64,000 nucleotides of DNA, taken from contig CM061245.1 of the NCBI GenBank assembly GCA_030848705.1, positions 71,349,564 through 71,413,563 on the forward strand, in the 5' to 3' direction. Numbering within the stretch: the first letter of the stretch is position 1; each line of letters starts with the position of its first letter. The position numbers and the translations under genes are program-made. The notes under the pieces were generated by a model. The model was not told the DNA's origin. It saw only the letters and a list, made by a program, of their open reading frames with translations, and ran no database searches. Source of the DNA: Heracleum sosnowskyi. Lineage: Eukaryota > Streptophyta > Magnoliopsida > Apiales > Apiaceae. Positions 10,319 through 21,536 of the stretch are shown here, piece by piece.

Positions 10319-12162
10319 TTTTGAAGGAGGTGCATAATTACAAATAACTGGGATGGTTTTTATACAATAACCCCCATGATTTTACACAAATAAATTTTTA
10401 GAATAGCTACATTATTAAATTCGAAATGTAAAACTTTCTTCAAGGAATTCTGCATAAGAAGGAAAACATAAAGTTAGCATTCACACAACAATTCCAGAGA
10501 TCACGGTTTGTAATAAATGACTTAACATATATAAAATAATTACAAACAAACATAAACAAGAGGATATGAATATTTCAAGAAGAAGAAATCAAAAAGATTG
10601 TGGGCTGTGATGTAGACTCCTTGATGTTGAGAGAAACATATCATACTCATCATTCTTAACTTGCCTGATAATCTATTCTATATATTTATGGACAAGTAAA
10701 GTCAAGAAATCATCTTAAAAAGTGACAATATGAAGAAGAAAGAAGAAAAGGGAAGATAGAAATGAATATTTCTCTTTTGCTAGTGGGAATAATAGTGTCT
10801 TAATCTTGGTTAATTACATATCTCTGTTACAAAACAACCTACAGAAGATAAAAGAGCAGCCTATACTGGTTCCTCCCATTTCACAAAGTTCATTCATACT
10901 TCATCAGGATCACACTGTGATCTATAGTAATAAAGAATCTTTAGTAATCATATCGCAGAAAAACAAGTATGCAAGAAATATTACAATCTCCCCCTTGTCT
11001 GTATTGATATTTACATAAGCATACCTTATCCTTAACATCATTCTTCAAATTCTCGCCTCCTGTGGAGGGGAGAGGGTGATATATACCACTGCAGGCACTG
11101 CTCACTTGGTGGGACTCTCCTCCTCTTTTGACTCAAGAGCTTGCCAGATTTGAGCATCAAGATGTTTCTTATATTTCTTTTAGTTTCTGAATTCATCAAT
11201 AGAATCACATATTTTAGATTCTGTCCATGAAATATGATTTGATACTTTGTTTTTACCAGAAAACAAAGGCCTAGAGCAAGTTAATAGAGCTGTTATTTCA
11301 GGAAAACAGCTGTGATCCTAAACTTCACACTGAGAAGATAGAAATTTTAATTAACTTGCACTGAAGGGTGAAGAATCCACATAGGCAAGGAATAAGAAAA
11401 ACTTAATTGAGTTTTTACAGCAAGTTGTAGAAACTTCATGATTTATTCTTAATATCCGAATTCTTTAACTACTTAAAACACGGACATCAAAGTGCTACAG
11501 GTTCAGTAGTATCCTAACATCTCTAATTCTTCAGTACATGAACAATACAAAATCTCAACTACAGGAAGGAATTTGGAGCATTCTCCATTGTACGAAATCA
11601 GGTTTTGTCAAATATCTCAAAAGAGATCAACTGAAGTTATAGTGATATGCATGTCAACCAAACAACCTCTTACATTATCTAGGAACAACTACTAAGTAGG
11701 TGAAGCTAATTAGGATACACTTAGAAAATAATAATGCATCAGAAAAGTGGGATAAGTTGACGTGGTAACAGGATCAAACACAGATGTAAATTTAAAACGA
11801 TTACAAAACCTTCAAATACAAAAGTTTGAGTTGCTAGCTGATTCGAGTAGTAGAAACAACTCACATCACAGGCACCACTTGCAATGTTTCAAACCAACCT
11901 TTTAAGCTAACGAAACAATAATGGTTAAAAGATTTTGCCCGTGGGCTATGGCAGCTTTCAGTCAAAAACCCTTGTATAGTTGCAGAGATTACAAATACGC
12001 ACACATGACATCATCTGTAAAGTAAAAGAAAATTACTACTTGTTTAAAATTTAAATATAGGATGGAAAGTGTAACATAAAAATCGGAAAAGAGATCTAAA
12101 ATCAATACTAATTTGGTATCAAATCTTACGTCTTCCTAAAAAATCAAAATATACCAACACCT
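10319..12162. other. 5' flank of the pectate lyase gene, no gene seen
   Basis: Contains the presumed promoter of the minus-strand pectate lyase gene. A TATA-like TATAAAAACC on the minus strand lies near 10357-10366, about 40-50 bases upstream of the ATG. Beyond that I find no open frame, repeat termini or RNA gene up to the tRNA. Confidence 0.45.
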
Positions 12163-12243
12163 GTGGTCGTGCCGGAGTGGTTATCGGGCATGACTAGAAA
12201 TCATGTGGGTTCGCCCGCGCAGGTTCGAATCCTGCCGACCACG
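12163..12243 (+). tRNA. tRNA-Ser, anticodon AGA
   Basis: The acceptor stem GTGGTCG pairs with CGACCAC, with discriminator G at 12243. The D-arm contains the A box (TGCCGGAGTGG), the anticodon loop reads CTAGAAA with anticodon AGA, and the T-arm contains the B box (GGTTCGAATCC). The long variable arm (GTGGG, loop TTC, GCCCGC side) is the class II feature expected of tRNA-Ser. No intron and no encoded CCA, as usual for nuclear tRNA genes. The sequence matches the nuclear plant tRNA-Ser pattern, not a plastid one. All stems pair, so it is probably functional. Confidence 0.95.
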
Positions 12244-12244
12244 A

Positions 12245-12249
12245 TTTTT
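12245..12249 (+). terminator. RNA polymerase III terminator of tRNA-Ser
   Basis: A run of five T residues one base after the tRNA end is the standard polymerase III stop signal. Confidence 0.8.
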
Positions 12250-12498
12250 GGAACGTTCACTTCTGAAATCAAATCTACTCTGTTTTCTGTGGTTCACTTC
12301 TAACTAGCTTTATAGCACGGGCATGCTCTAAACTCACATGTTACTAAAGTGTGTACATATTGTATTGTAAGATGCAATTTCTTTCATTTTGTACATGGAC
12401 TTGTCGTGCTAATGAATAACGTTAGTTAGTGATATACCTTGAAAGCGTTTTAAAGTTTTGAATTCTACAGTTGATGTCACTAAGCACATACATTTATT

Positions 12499-12691
12499 GG
12501 TTTGGCAAGATCCAGTTAGTGATAAACGACAAGTTTATGCAGATATTGTTTAAATACTGCTAATAAAATTATGTTTTTAGTCCTACATACGGGCATGCTC
12601 TAGATACGAATATATTTATTATTCTTTTTTCAAAATATATTATACATCTAAACCTTAAATATGCGCTAAATCAATTACATGATAGTTAATA
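12499..12691 (+). repeat. Diverged direct repeat, copy 1
   Basis: About 190 bp beginning GGTTTGGCAAGATCCAG and containing GACAAGTTTATGCAGATATT and ATGCTCTAGATACGAA. It is repeated downstream at 13144-13331 with perhaps 12-15 percent differences. A shorter related stretch (CGGGCATGCTCTA) occurs near 12318. Could be a degenerate terminal-repeat element or a segmental duplication. Confidence 0.75.
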
Positions 12692-13143
12692 TTGACATCA
12701 GTATTTTGTGAAGTTAACGATCCCCTAATTTGTTGAAGTGTTATGCTTATATATATAAAAATTTGATAATTGTAGTCTCTATCCGAGTTTAAGCTTAATA
12801 GCAGATATATTGAATTCGATAACTGTACAATTGTGAATATACTTTATTTTATAAAATTATTACTTATATATCTCAAAACGTTGGTAAATTGATTCGTGAT
12901 AAGTTACTCGGTTTACCTTACAATTTCCACTTGACACAAATAACTTAACATTTAATACTTTTAATATTTTATCATAAATATTCAAAAAAATTAAACCGAT
13001 ATTAGTTTATATTTGATTTAGTCATACGATGACAACCTCAACTTTCTTGTAAAAGCCTCCTACAATTTTTTTTAATAGTATACAAAGAGAAAAATCTTTT
13101 CAAGTTTTCAGGTTATATACTTTGGTTCAATACTTTATATACA

Positions 13144-13331
13144 GGTTTGTCAAGATCCAGTTAGCGATACATGACAAGTTTATGCAGATATTGTTTAAAC
13201 ATTGCCATTAAAATTATGTTTTTAGTCCTACGTACGGGAATGCTCTAGATACGAACATATTTTTTTCTTTTTTTCAAAATATATTGTATATCTAAACGTT
13301 AAATGTGCGATAAATCAATTATATGATAGTT
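13144..13331 (+). repeat. Diverged direct repeat, copy 2
   Basis: Second copy of the 12499-12691 repeat, starting GGTTTGTCAAGATCCAG and ending near TATATGATAGTTACA. The copies are separated by about 450 bp of AT-rich sequence without coding potential. Confidence 0.75.
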
Positions 13332-13390
13332 ACATACATACATATGCATACATACATACATACATACATACATACATGCATATGTATGAT
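13331..13390 (+). repeat. (TACA)n microsatellite
   Basis: Imperfect TACA repeats of roughly 11-12 units with ATGCATATG interruptions on both sides, directly at the end of direct-repeat copy 2. Confidence 0.85.
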
Positions 13391-14440
13391 ATTATCTGAC
13401 CATATTCGCTAACATATACCATATCTAATTATACTATTATTTAGCTTCACTATAAATATTTGCAAATTAAAAATTGAAATTTTTTATTTGAATGAAATTT
13501 ATATATTAAGCATGCATGTGCATTGCAATTATTTATACCTCTAATAAATCAAACTATAAATAATCTCTCATTTTTTTAAGTATTATATTTGTATGACACA
13601 AATACGTCCAAATCAACACAAAAGATAACAAAAAAAACCATTTCATGTATATAAGTGTAATATAAACTTTTATTAACATTATTTATCCTATAACTCGTAA
13701 ATTACTACACTAATAGATAAGCGTACAAAAAAATTCCGAACAGATTAGTAATTTACTCATATTTAAAGTATGCACGTGCATTGCATGGCTAAAGAGATAA
13801 TTAAACTTAAGATATAACTATCATGGAGCTAAACTGAAATTGGCCCATGAAGGCTTAAAATGATGACAAGTGACAACGAATTATAGCTAGTTAATGAAAG
13901 AAAACAATATTAAAGACATTAAAAGGTAGTGATTATAATTAGAAGCAATTATTGGCCTAATAATTAAATTAATAACTAGAGAATAATTAGAGTAATATGG
14001 GGATGTAATTCCTTAACGCAACAAAACATAGAAATGGCAATTAATATAAGCAGACAAATATTAATTGATATAACTATTAACAAATCTATATAATCTTAAT
14101 TTCTGAACACAAAGAAACTGGAAAATGACCTTTTCTATCCTTTTCAATTTTAAATTAACATTACACATCATGTCCATTTTTGTCCATAATTTTACAGTTA
14201 GTTCACTCCATTTACAATCGGATCTGATCCATCACTAAATTTATTAACAAATTAGTACAAATCAGATTGACTCGGATACAGATGGGTAATACCCATGCCG
14301 AATTGATACATCCTTTATTGTCATTCTTAATTCTTAATTCTTAATACTGATCTGTCAATCAATTATCCTAATTTAACGCAGTCGGTTACTCAAACATGTT
14401 AGACAACTATACTACTTTTTCAAATCTTTGATTTCAATCA
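13391..14440. other. AT-rich intergenic DNA, nothing recognised
   Basis: No open frame, tRNA or repeat termini seen. The end of this stretch (14250-14440) could be the promoter of the exon-like locus that follows. Confidence 0.35.
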
Positions 14441-15105
14441 GTTTCATATCTTTCAAAATTCAAATTCTTGAATTCATTCTCTTCTTCTTCTCTTTTGATT
14501 TTCTCGCTACGTATCTATGCTGTGTATGTATATTTATATATTTTATATATCTATACTATATGATTTGTTCATTATGCAACTACATATCATACTGATAATG
14601 GATTAATGTTTGATGTTTTTTGTCACCAGATTTGAGCGATGATGAAGATCACTTAACCTTTCTCATGCCAAACTAGGTATATATTTCTTATTTGGATTTG
14701 TATCTATGAATTTTTTGTTATATGATTATGACTTATGCAGTATCTATATATTCTAATTTGGATTCATATATGTTGTTTGAGTCATGTACTAAAATGGTGA
14801 ATTTGTGCAAAACTAATATTCATGTATTTCTGTTAGCATTAAGAGTCTCCTGGACATAATTAGCATATTTAATTATTTAATTCTTGGATGTTAAGTCTTG
14901 CAAGTGCGAACATTGATTTGTCATGTAGGAACGTTATAAGACTTATTAAGAATGTAATGTTGCCTCATAATTTTGGATATTTTTCTTTTGCAAGATGGTT
15001 TCTACTCAGTCAAGTCAAAGTAGCACTACTTCGACAGGCAGCTCTACGGGTACTCTTACATCAGGTCTTGATCCCCAGGTGGTATAGGTTTTGTGAAGAC
15101 ATGTA
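14441..15105 (+). other. Exon-like segments of an unrecognised locus
   Basis: A CT-rich, leader-like stretch (14470-14515) is followed by intron-like sequence and a segment bounded by CACCAG and GGTATAT splice-like sites (about 14631-14676). Next comes TTTTGCAAG followed by ATG at 14994 and 28 open codons rich in Ser/Thr (MVSTQSSQSSTT...). It ends at CCCCAG with GTGGTAT as a possible donor near 15078. I do not recognise the protein. The 195-bp repeat array begins immediately after, so the array would lie in an intron if this is a gene. Confidence 0.25.
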
Positions 15106-16050
15106 AGACCATCAATTTTTTAAGAAACTAGACTTTCGTATCTTTCCAATGGTATGTGGTACATTACCTATAACCTTCTAGATGAATTCAGTTTTTTCTG
15201 TCAAGTTAGGTCATTAAGAGCCTGAAATTTTGAACTTCTGCGCTAATAGACCTTATCTTACTAAAATTATGATAACTTTCTGTAGAAGATGGGTATTCAT
15301 AAACCGTCAATTTTGTAAGAAACTAGACTTTCGTATATTTCCAATGGTATGTGGTACATTGCCTATAACCTTCTAGATGAATTCAGTTTTTCCTGTCAAG
15401 TTAGATCATTAAGAGCCTGAAATTTTGAACTTTTGTGCTCATTGACCTCATCTTACTAAGATTATGATAACTTTCTATAGAAGATGGGTATTCATGAACC
15501 GTCAATTTTTTAAGAAACTAGACTTTCGTATCTTTCCAATGGTATGTGGTACATTACATATAATCTTCTAGATGAATTCAGTTTTTTTTGTCAAGTTAGG
15601 TCATTAAGAGCCTGAAATTTTTAACTTATGCGCTGATTGACCTTATCTTACTAAAATTATGATAACTTTCTGTAGAAGATGGGTATTCATGAACCGTCAT
15701 TTTTGTAAGAAACTACACTTTTGTATCTTTCCAATGGTATATGACACATTACCTATAACCTTATAGATGAATTCAGTTTGTTTTGCCAAGTGGGGTCATT
15801 AAGAGCCTCTGCGTAGATTTACCTCACCTTACTAAAACAATGATAACTTTTTGTATAAAATGTGTATTCACAAACCGTCAATTTTATAAGAATCTAGACT
15901 TTTGTATCTTTCCAATGGTATAGATCATATCACCTGTAACATTATATATTAATTCAGTTTATTCTGCAAAGTTGGGTTATGAAATGCTTGAAAGTTTTAT
16001 CTTCTACGCAAATGGACCTCCTCTATCTAAAACAATGATAACAGTTTGTA
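15106..16050 (+). repeat. 195-bp tandem repeat, block 1 (five units)
   Basis: The anchor TTTCCAATGG recurs at 15143, 15338, 15533, 15728 and 15909, giving spacing of 195, 195, 195 and 181 bp. A typical unit contains AACCGTCAATTTTGTAAG, CTAGACTTTCGTATCTTTCC, TTAAGAGCCTGAAATTTT and ATGATAACTTTCTGTAGAAG. The last unit is a diverged, 14-bp shorter variant with its own sequence, repeated as last unit in block 2. There is no coding potential. Confidence 0.93.
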
Positions 16051-17164
16051 AAAAATGTGTATTTTCAGGATAATGGATTCTGGAATCATATTCTTAGTGA
16101 AGAGGTAATCGAGATGGATGGGATGGTAGATGAATCCAATGACCAAAATAGATAATATTGAGGGTGAGACTCCAAAATATTTAGTGTTGATATGATTTTT
16201 CAAAATTCCAATGTCATGAGTATGGATTTTCATCCGCAATAGCATACTATTCTTTTATTTGGTTTAAAATCATATATTAATTTTAAAATTGTAGACATCC
16301 AATGTCATGAGCATGGTAGATATATTGATTTTTTATTCTGATTTTTTTGTAAATTACAGGTCCAAAGTGAGAAGAAATGAAAAGTTAATGAAATAGCATC
16401 AAGGTGTGTTCCTTTTTTCTTAATGATTATTTTTGCTTAATTGTTTTATGTGCTTTTTAGTTCATATTATTAGCTTGATTTGTTGTGTGGTACTCTTTCA
16501 TATGTATGTTTCTGGGTGAAATAATAAAACCGAAATTATTCTCGATGTATTTCTAGGCTCTACTAATCTACATGAAATACATGAAAGGAGGAATCTTAAC
16601 CGAGCAGGCGATTCAACATTTGTAAACTCCGATTTCACTGAAACATCTTAATCAATTACAGGTGTATGTGTATCTCTCTCTTTTTCATTGTTTATTCTTC
16701 ATATATTATTTCTCTCTTTGTTTTTCATGATTCTTTTTATCTCTTTATACGTCTCTGTTGTATATCTTTGTTGATTTTTTTGATGTTTGCGTTATGTATG
16801 AATATGTTTGTTCCTTATTTTATATTTTGATTTGAAATTTTGCAGAACAATCGTAGAGTTTGCACACCTAATAAGGATAAGTTGTCTGGTAAAAAAATAG
16901 TATAGTTTTGTATATCTACATTGTGCTTAGAGTTCAAAAGCTAACACAACAATCATGTAGGAGATAATCAAGTGTCTTATATATTAACTGAACCAAAAAA
17001 GGTTGATATGCTTACTACTCCTTTATGGTTTAGGAAGTATTGTTCAGAATGGCATGTCTTCCATTGGAATTTCTCTTTAAGACCATATCATATGAATAGG
17101 AGCTCATTGGACTACTTATATATGCTCCTAACTTTGATGTATCATTTGCAAGCATAATAGATGA
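16051..17164 (+). repeat. Spacer of the higher-order repeat, copy 1 (exon-like segments)
   Basis: About 1.1 kb between repeat blocks, present again at 17935-19045. It holds several short stretches bounded by AG and GT: TTTTCAG followed by GATAATGGATTCTGG near 16070, TTACAG followed by GTCCAAAGTGAG near 16360, and TTTTGCAG followed by AACAATCGTAG near 16846. The short open frames do not extend. It looks like exon debris of the 14.4-kb locus caught up in the duplication. Confidence 0.6.
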
Positions 17165-17934
17165 TTCATTTTGTATTCATGAACCGTCAATTTTGTAAGA
17201 AACTAGACTTTCGTATCTTTCCAATGGTATGTGGTACATTACCTATAACCTTCTAGATAAATTCAGTTTTTTCTGTCAAGTTAGGTCATTAAGAGCCTGA
17301 AATTTTGAACTTTTGTGCTCATTGACCTCATCTTACTAAGATTATGATAACTTTCTATAGAAGATGGGTATTCATGAACCGTCAATTTTTTAAGAAACTA
17401 GACTTTCGTATCTTTCCAATGGTATGTGATACATTACATATAATCTTCTAGATAAATTCAGTTTTTTCTGTCAAGTTATGTCATTAAGAGCCTGAAATTT
17501 TGAACTTCTGCGCTAATTGACCTCATCTTACTAAAATTATGATAACTTTCTGTAGAAGATGGGTATTCATGAACCGTCATTTTTGTAAGAAACTACACTT
17601 TTGTATCTTTCCAATGGTATATGACACATTACCTATAACCTTATAGATGAATTCAGTTTTTTCTGCCAAGTTGGGTCATTAAGAGCCTCTGCGTAGATTT
17701 ACCTCACCTTACTAAAACAATGATAACTTTCTGTATAAAATGTGTATTCACAAACCGTCAATTTTATAAGAATCTAGACTTTTGTATCTTTTCAATGGTA
17801 TAGATCACATCACCTGTAACATTATATATTAATTCAGTTTATTCTGCAAAGTTGGGTTATGAAATGCTTGAAAGTTTTATCTTCTACGCAAATGGACCTC
17901 CTCTATCTAAAACAATGATAACAGTTTGTAAAAA
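17165..17934 (+). repeat. 195-bp tandem repeat, block 2 (four units)
   Basis: Anchors at 17218, 17413, 17608 and 17789 (195, 195, 181 bp). The terminal short variant unit matches the terminal unit of block 1 at an offset of 1880 bp. Confidence 0.93.
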
Positions 17935-19045
17935 ATGTGTATTTTCAGGATAATGGATTCTGGAATCATATTCTTAGTGAAGAGGCAATCGTGATGGATG
18001 GGATGGTAGATAATGTTGAATCCAATGACCAAAATAGATAATATTGAGGGTGAGACTCCAAAATATTTAGTGTTGATATGATTTTTCAAAATTCCAATGT
18101 CATGAGCATGGATTTTCATCCGCAATAGCATACTATTCTTTTATTTGATTTAAAATCATATATTAATTTTAAAATTGTAGACATCCAATGTCATGAGCAT
18201 GGTAGATATATTGATTTTTTATTCTGATTTTTTTTGTAAATTACATGTCCAAAGTGAGAAGAAATGAAAAGTTAATGAAATGGCATCAAGGTCTGTTCCT
18301 TTTTTCTTAATGACTATTTTTGTTTAATTGTTTTATTTGCTTTTTAATTCATATTATTAGCTTGATTTGTTTTGTGGTACTCTTTCATATGTATGTTTCT
18401 GGGTGAAATAAAAAACCGAGATTATTCTCGATGTATTTCTAGGCCCTACTAATCTACATGAAATACATGAAAGGAGGAATCTTAACCGAGCTGGTGGTTC
18501 AACATTTGTAAACTCCGATTTCACCTAAACATCTTAATCAATTACAGGTGTATGTGTATCTCTCTTTTTCATTGTTTATTCTTCATATATTATTTCTCTC
18601 TTTGTTTTTCATGATTCTTTTTATCTCTGTATATGTATGTGTTGTATATCTTTGTTGATTTTTTTGATGTTTGTGTTATGTATGAATATGTTTGTTCCTT
18701 ATTTTATATTTTGATTTGAAATTTTGCAGAACAATCGTAGAATTTGCACACCTAATAAGGATAAGTTGTCTAGTAAAAAAATAGTATCGTTTTGTATAGT
18801 CTACATTGTGCTTAGAGTTCAAAAGCTAACACAAGAATCATGTTGGAGATAATCAAGTGTCTTTTATATTAACTTAACCAAAAAAGGTTGATATGCTTAC
18901 TACTCTTTTTGGTTTAGTAAGTATTGTTCAGAATGGCATGTCTTCCATCAGAATTTCTCTTTAAGACCGTATCATATGAATAGGAGCTGATTGGACTACT
19001 TATATATGCTCCTCACTTTGATGTATCATTTGCAGACATAATAGA
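17935..19045 (+). repeat. Spacer of the higher-order repeat, copy 2
   Basis: Near-identical copy of 16051-17164, shifted by about 1.88 kb, with small indels such as a six-base insertion near 18010 (GGTAGATAATGTTGAATCC). Together with block 2 it forms the second higher-order unit. Confidence 0.85.
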
Positions 19046-20089
19046 TGATTCATTTTGTATTCATGAACCGTCAATTTTGTAAGAAAATAGACTTTCATAT
19101 CTTTCCAATGGTATGTGGTACATTACCTATAACCTTCTAGATAAATTCAGTTTTTTCTGTCAAGTTATGTCATTAAGAGCCTGAAATTTTGAACTTCTGC
19201 GCTAATTGACCTCATCTTACTAAAATTATGATAACTTTCTGTAGAAGATGGGTATTCATGAACCGTCAATTTTGTAAGAAACTAGACTTTCGTATCTTTC
19301 CAATGGTATGTGGTACATTACCTATAACCTTCTAGGTGAATTCAGTCTTTTCTGTCAAGTTAGGTCATTAAGAGCCTGAAATTTTGAACTTCTGCGCTAA
19401 TTGACCTCATATTACTAAAATTTTGATAACTTTCTGTAGAAGATGGGTATTCATGAACCGTCAATTTTGTAAGAAACTAGACTTTCGTATCTTTCCAATG
19501 GTATGTGGTACATTACCTATAACCTTCTAGATGAATTCATTTTTTTCTGTCAAGTTAGGTCATTAAGAGCCTGAAATTTTGAACTTATGCGCTAATTGAC
19601 CTCATCTTACTAAAATTATGATAACTTTCTGTAGAAGATGGGTATTCATGAACCATCAATTTTTTAAGAAACTAGACTTTCGTATCTTTCCAATGCTATG
19701 TGGTACATTACATATAACCTTCTAGATGAATTCAGTTTTTTTTGTCAAGTTAGGTTATTAAGAGCCTGAAATTTTTAACTTATGCGCTGATTGACCTTAT
19801 CTTACTAAAATTATGATAACTTTCTGTAGAAGATGGGTATTCATCCACCGTCAATTTTGTAAGAAACTAGACTTTTGTAACTTTCCAATGGTATATGGAA
19901 AATTACCTATAACCATATAGATGAATTCAGTTTTTTCTACCAAGTTGGGTCATTAAGAGCCTGAAATAACTTTTGCGCAGATTTACCTCACCTTACTAAA
20001 ATAATGATAACTTTATGTATAAAATGTGTATTCAAAAACCGTCAATTTTATAAGAATCTAGACTTTTGTATCTTTCCAATGGTATAGAT
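19046..20089 (+). repeat. 195-bp tandem repeat, block 3 (six units, interrupted by element A)
   Basis: Anchors at 19102, 19297, 19492, 19687, 19882 and 20073. The last unit is cut at 20089 by the LTR of element A and resumes at 58864 after the 5-bp duplication TAGAT. Confidence 0.93.
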
Positions 20090-21490
20090 TGTTAGAAAAT
20101 GGAAAGTTTGAGGCATATTTTAAATATGTTCTTGATGAAATTTTCGGAAACTAACAATTGGAGGTTGTTCCTTGTAATGAGGACTTAAACTTTCATGTTT
20201 GGATCTAAGACATTTTTTTAGTGTAATCCATAAATAAATTGAGTTGAAATAGGTTGCTTGAAATGGGTTATGTGGGTTGGTTATATTGAAATAACTTGTA
20301 TCCCACATTGAAATGGTAATGAGAGGTTGGTGGGTTTATATAGAACAATGTGCAAGAGTAGTGTACAACTACTAAGGCATGTTGGTGTGCATGGTGTTAT
20401 TATGTGCCTCACACGCGCGCACACACACACGCGCGCCGCCGCCCACCCGCGCGCCTCGCCTCGCCACGTCACGTCACGACTCGGGTCGGGTCGGGTCGGG
20501 TCGGGTCGAAGGGCGATTTGGGCGAATGTCTCGGCGTCTCGCGTACGCGAGGTGACCTGGACGAGGAATTTTATTACCTGTTTATTTAATATTATTTATT
20601 GATTTAATTTAACAGTATCAGTATTTATTTGTAACAGCTATACGAACTGGGTCAGGATTTATATTAAATCCTGATGGACCAGTTCTTGGATCAAATCCTG
20701 ATGGCCTGGGTCAGTATTTGGATCAAATCCTGATGACTACTGATCCTGATGGCCTGGTCAGTACTTGGAGTGTAATCCTGATGGTCGGTCAAGTACTGAT
20801 GCCACTCCTGACGGACAGCAAGTCCTGATGGCTTGATTTCAGTACTAATGATGATCAAATCTTGATGGAGCAGGAAATCCTGAATGTGCTGCAACTGTTA
20901 TTAAATCCTGATGACAACTGTTATGATAATTAAATCAGAATATTTAGTATTAAATGTCATATCTTCAGTTACAATATTTGATATATAACGTTTTATCTTT
21001 TGTATTATATATACAAAATATAACGTTTGACAGAAGGTGAGGATATACGTAACTGTGAAAAACCCTAGCAAAGATATTCTTCTCTCTATCTCACAACACA
21101 ATACAGAAGATACATAGGTTTTTGGGCGAACTGAGGTGCATGTCGCTGTTGATCATTGCCATATCTGTGAGTGGATTGATCTGTGTTGTTTTATCCTAGG
21201 AGTGATATTGCTGCAACCCAACACAGCGTAAGTGGGGCAATAATCTCTTCAAGAACAGTCAAGACTTCTTTAAGGTTTGGCGACTCAGCTGTTTATTATC
21301 TATCAGTACTTGATAAAAGCTACAGAGAGATAAGTGTTCTTTCTTGTCTTGTTATTTTCAGTCTCTGATTATATTTTTGTTTCGACCTTCGTGTTTGTTT
21401 CGTTTATTGGTATTTTTGCCTGTTCTTGTTAATACAAAATATATATAACTGCCCTATTGTTGCTGTGTAGTTAGTGTATTATACCCAACA
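20090..21490 (+). repeat. 5' LTR of element A
   Basis: 1401 bp, TG...CA. A GC-rich segment at 20412-20515 contains an (AC)n run and repeats of TCGGG (about five copies). These are shorter in the 3' LTR and explain most of the length difference. Region 20650-20925 holds seven CCTGATG motifs plus variants. A TATA-like stretch (ATTATATATACAAAATATAA) near 21004 would place the transcript start near 21050. No conventional TGG primer site follows the LTR. Confidence 0.93.
20650..20925 (+). repeat. CCTGATG motif cluster in the LTR of element A
   Basis: Seven copies of CCTGATG, most as AAATCCTGATGG or AAATCCTGATGA, with variants CCTGACGG, CTTGATGG and CCTGAATG and one inverted GTCAGGATTT. Repeated in the 3' LTR at about 58022-58285. 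The same core is dense in element B. Confidence 0.85.
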
Positions 21491-21536
21491 ATCTTGAAGA
21501 GATTATTTTCTGTGTTATATATTGTTAATTAACAAG

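Noticed and set aside
16027..18131. Paired 72- and 74-codon minus-strand frames as a duplicated gene
   Set aside because: Both fall in the duplicated spacer, resemble no protein and overlap splice-like plus-strand segments; duplication of DNA explains their similarity.
15106..20089. Regular repeat-spacer pattern reminiscent of a CRISPR array
   Set aside because: Units are 195 bp and contiguous, there are no short identical repeats with unique spacers, and the DNA is plant nuclear.
20327..20602. Open frames in the GC-rich part of the element A LTR (also 57655-57985)
   Set aside because: They lie wholly in LTR sequence and consist of translated GC-rich simple repeats; the two LTRs disagree in frame.
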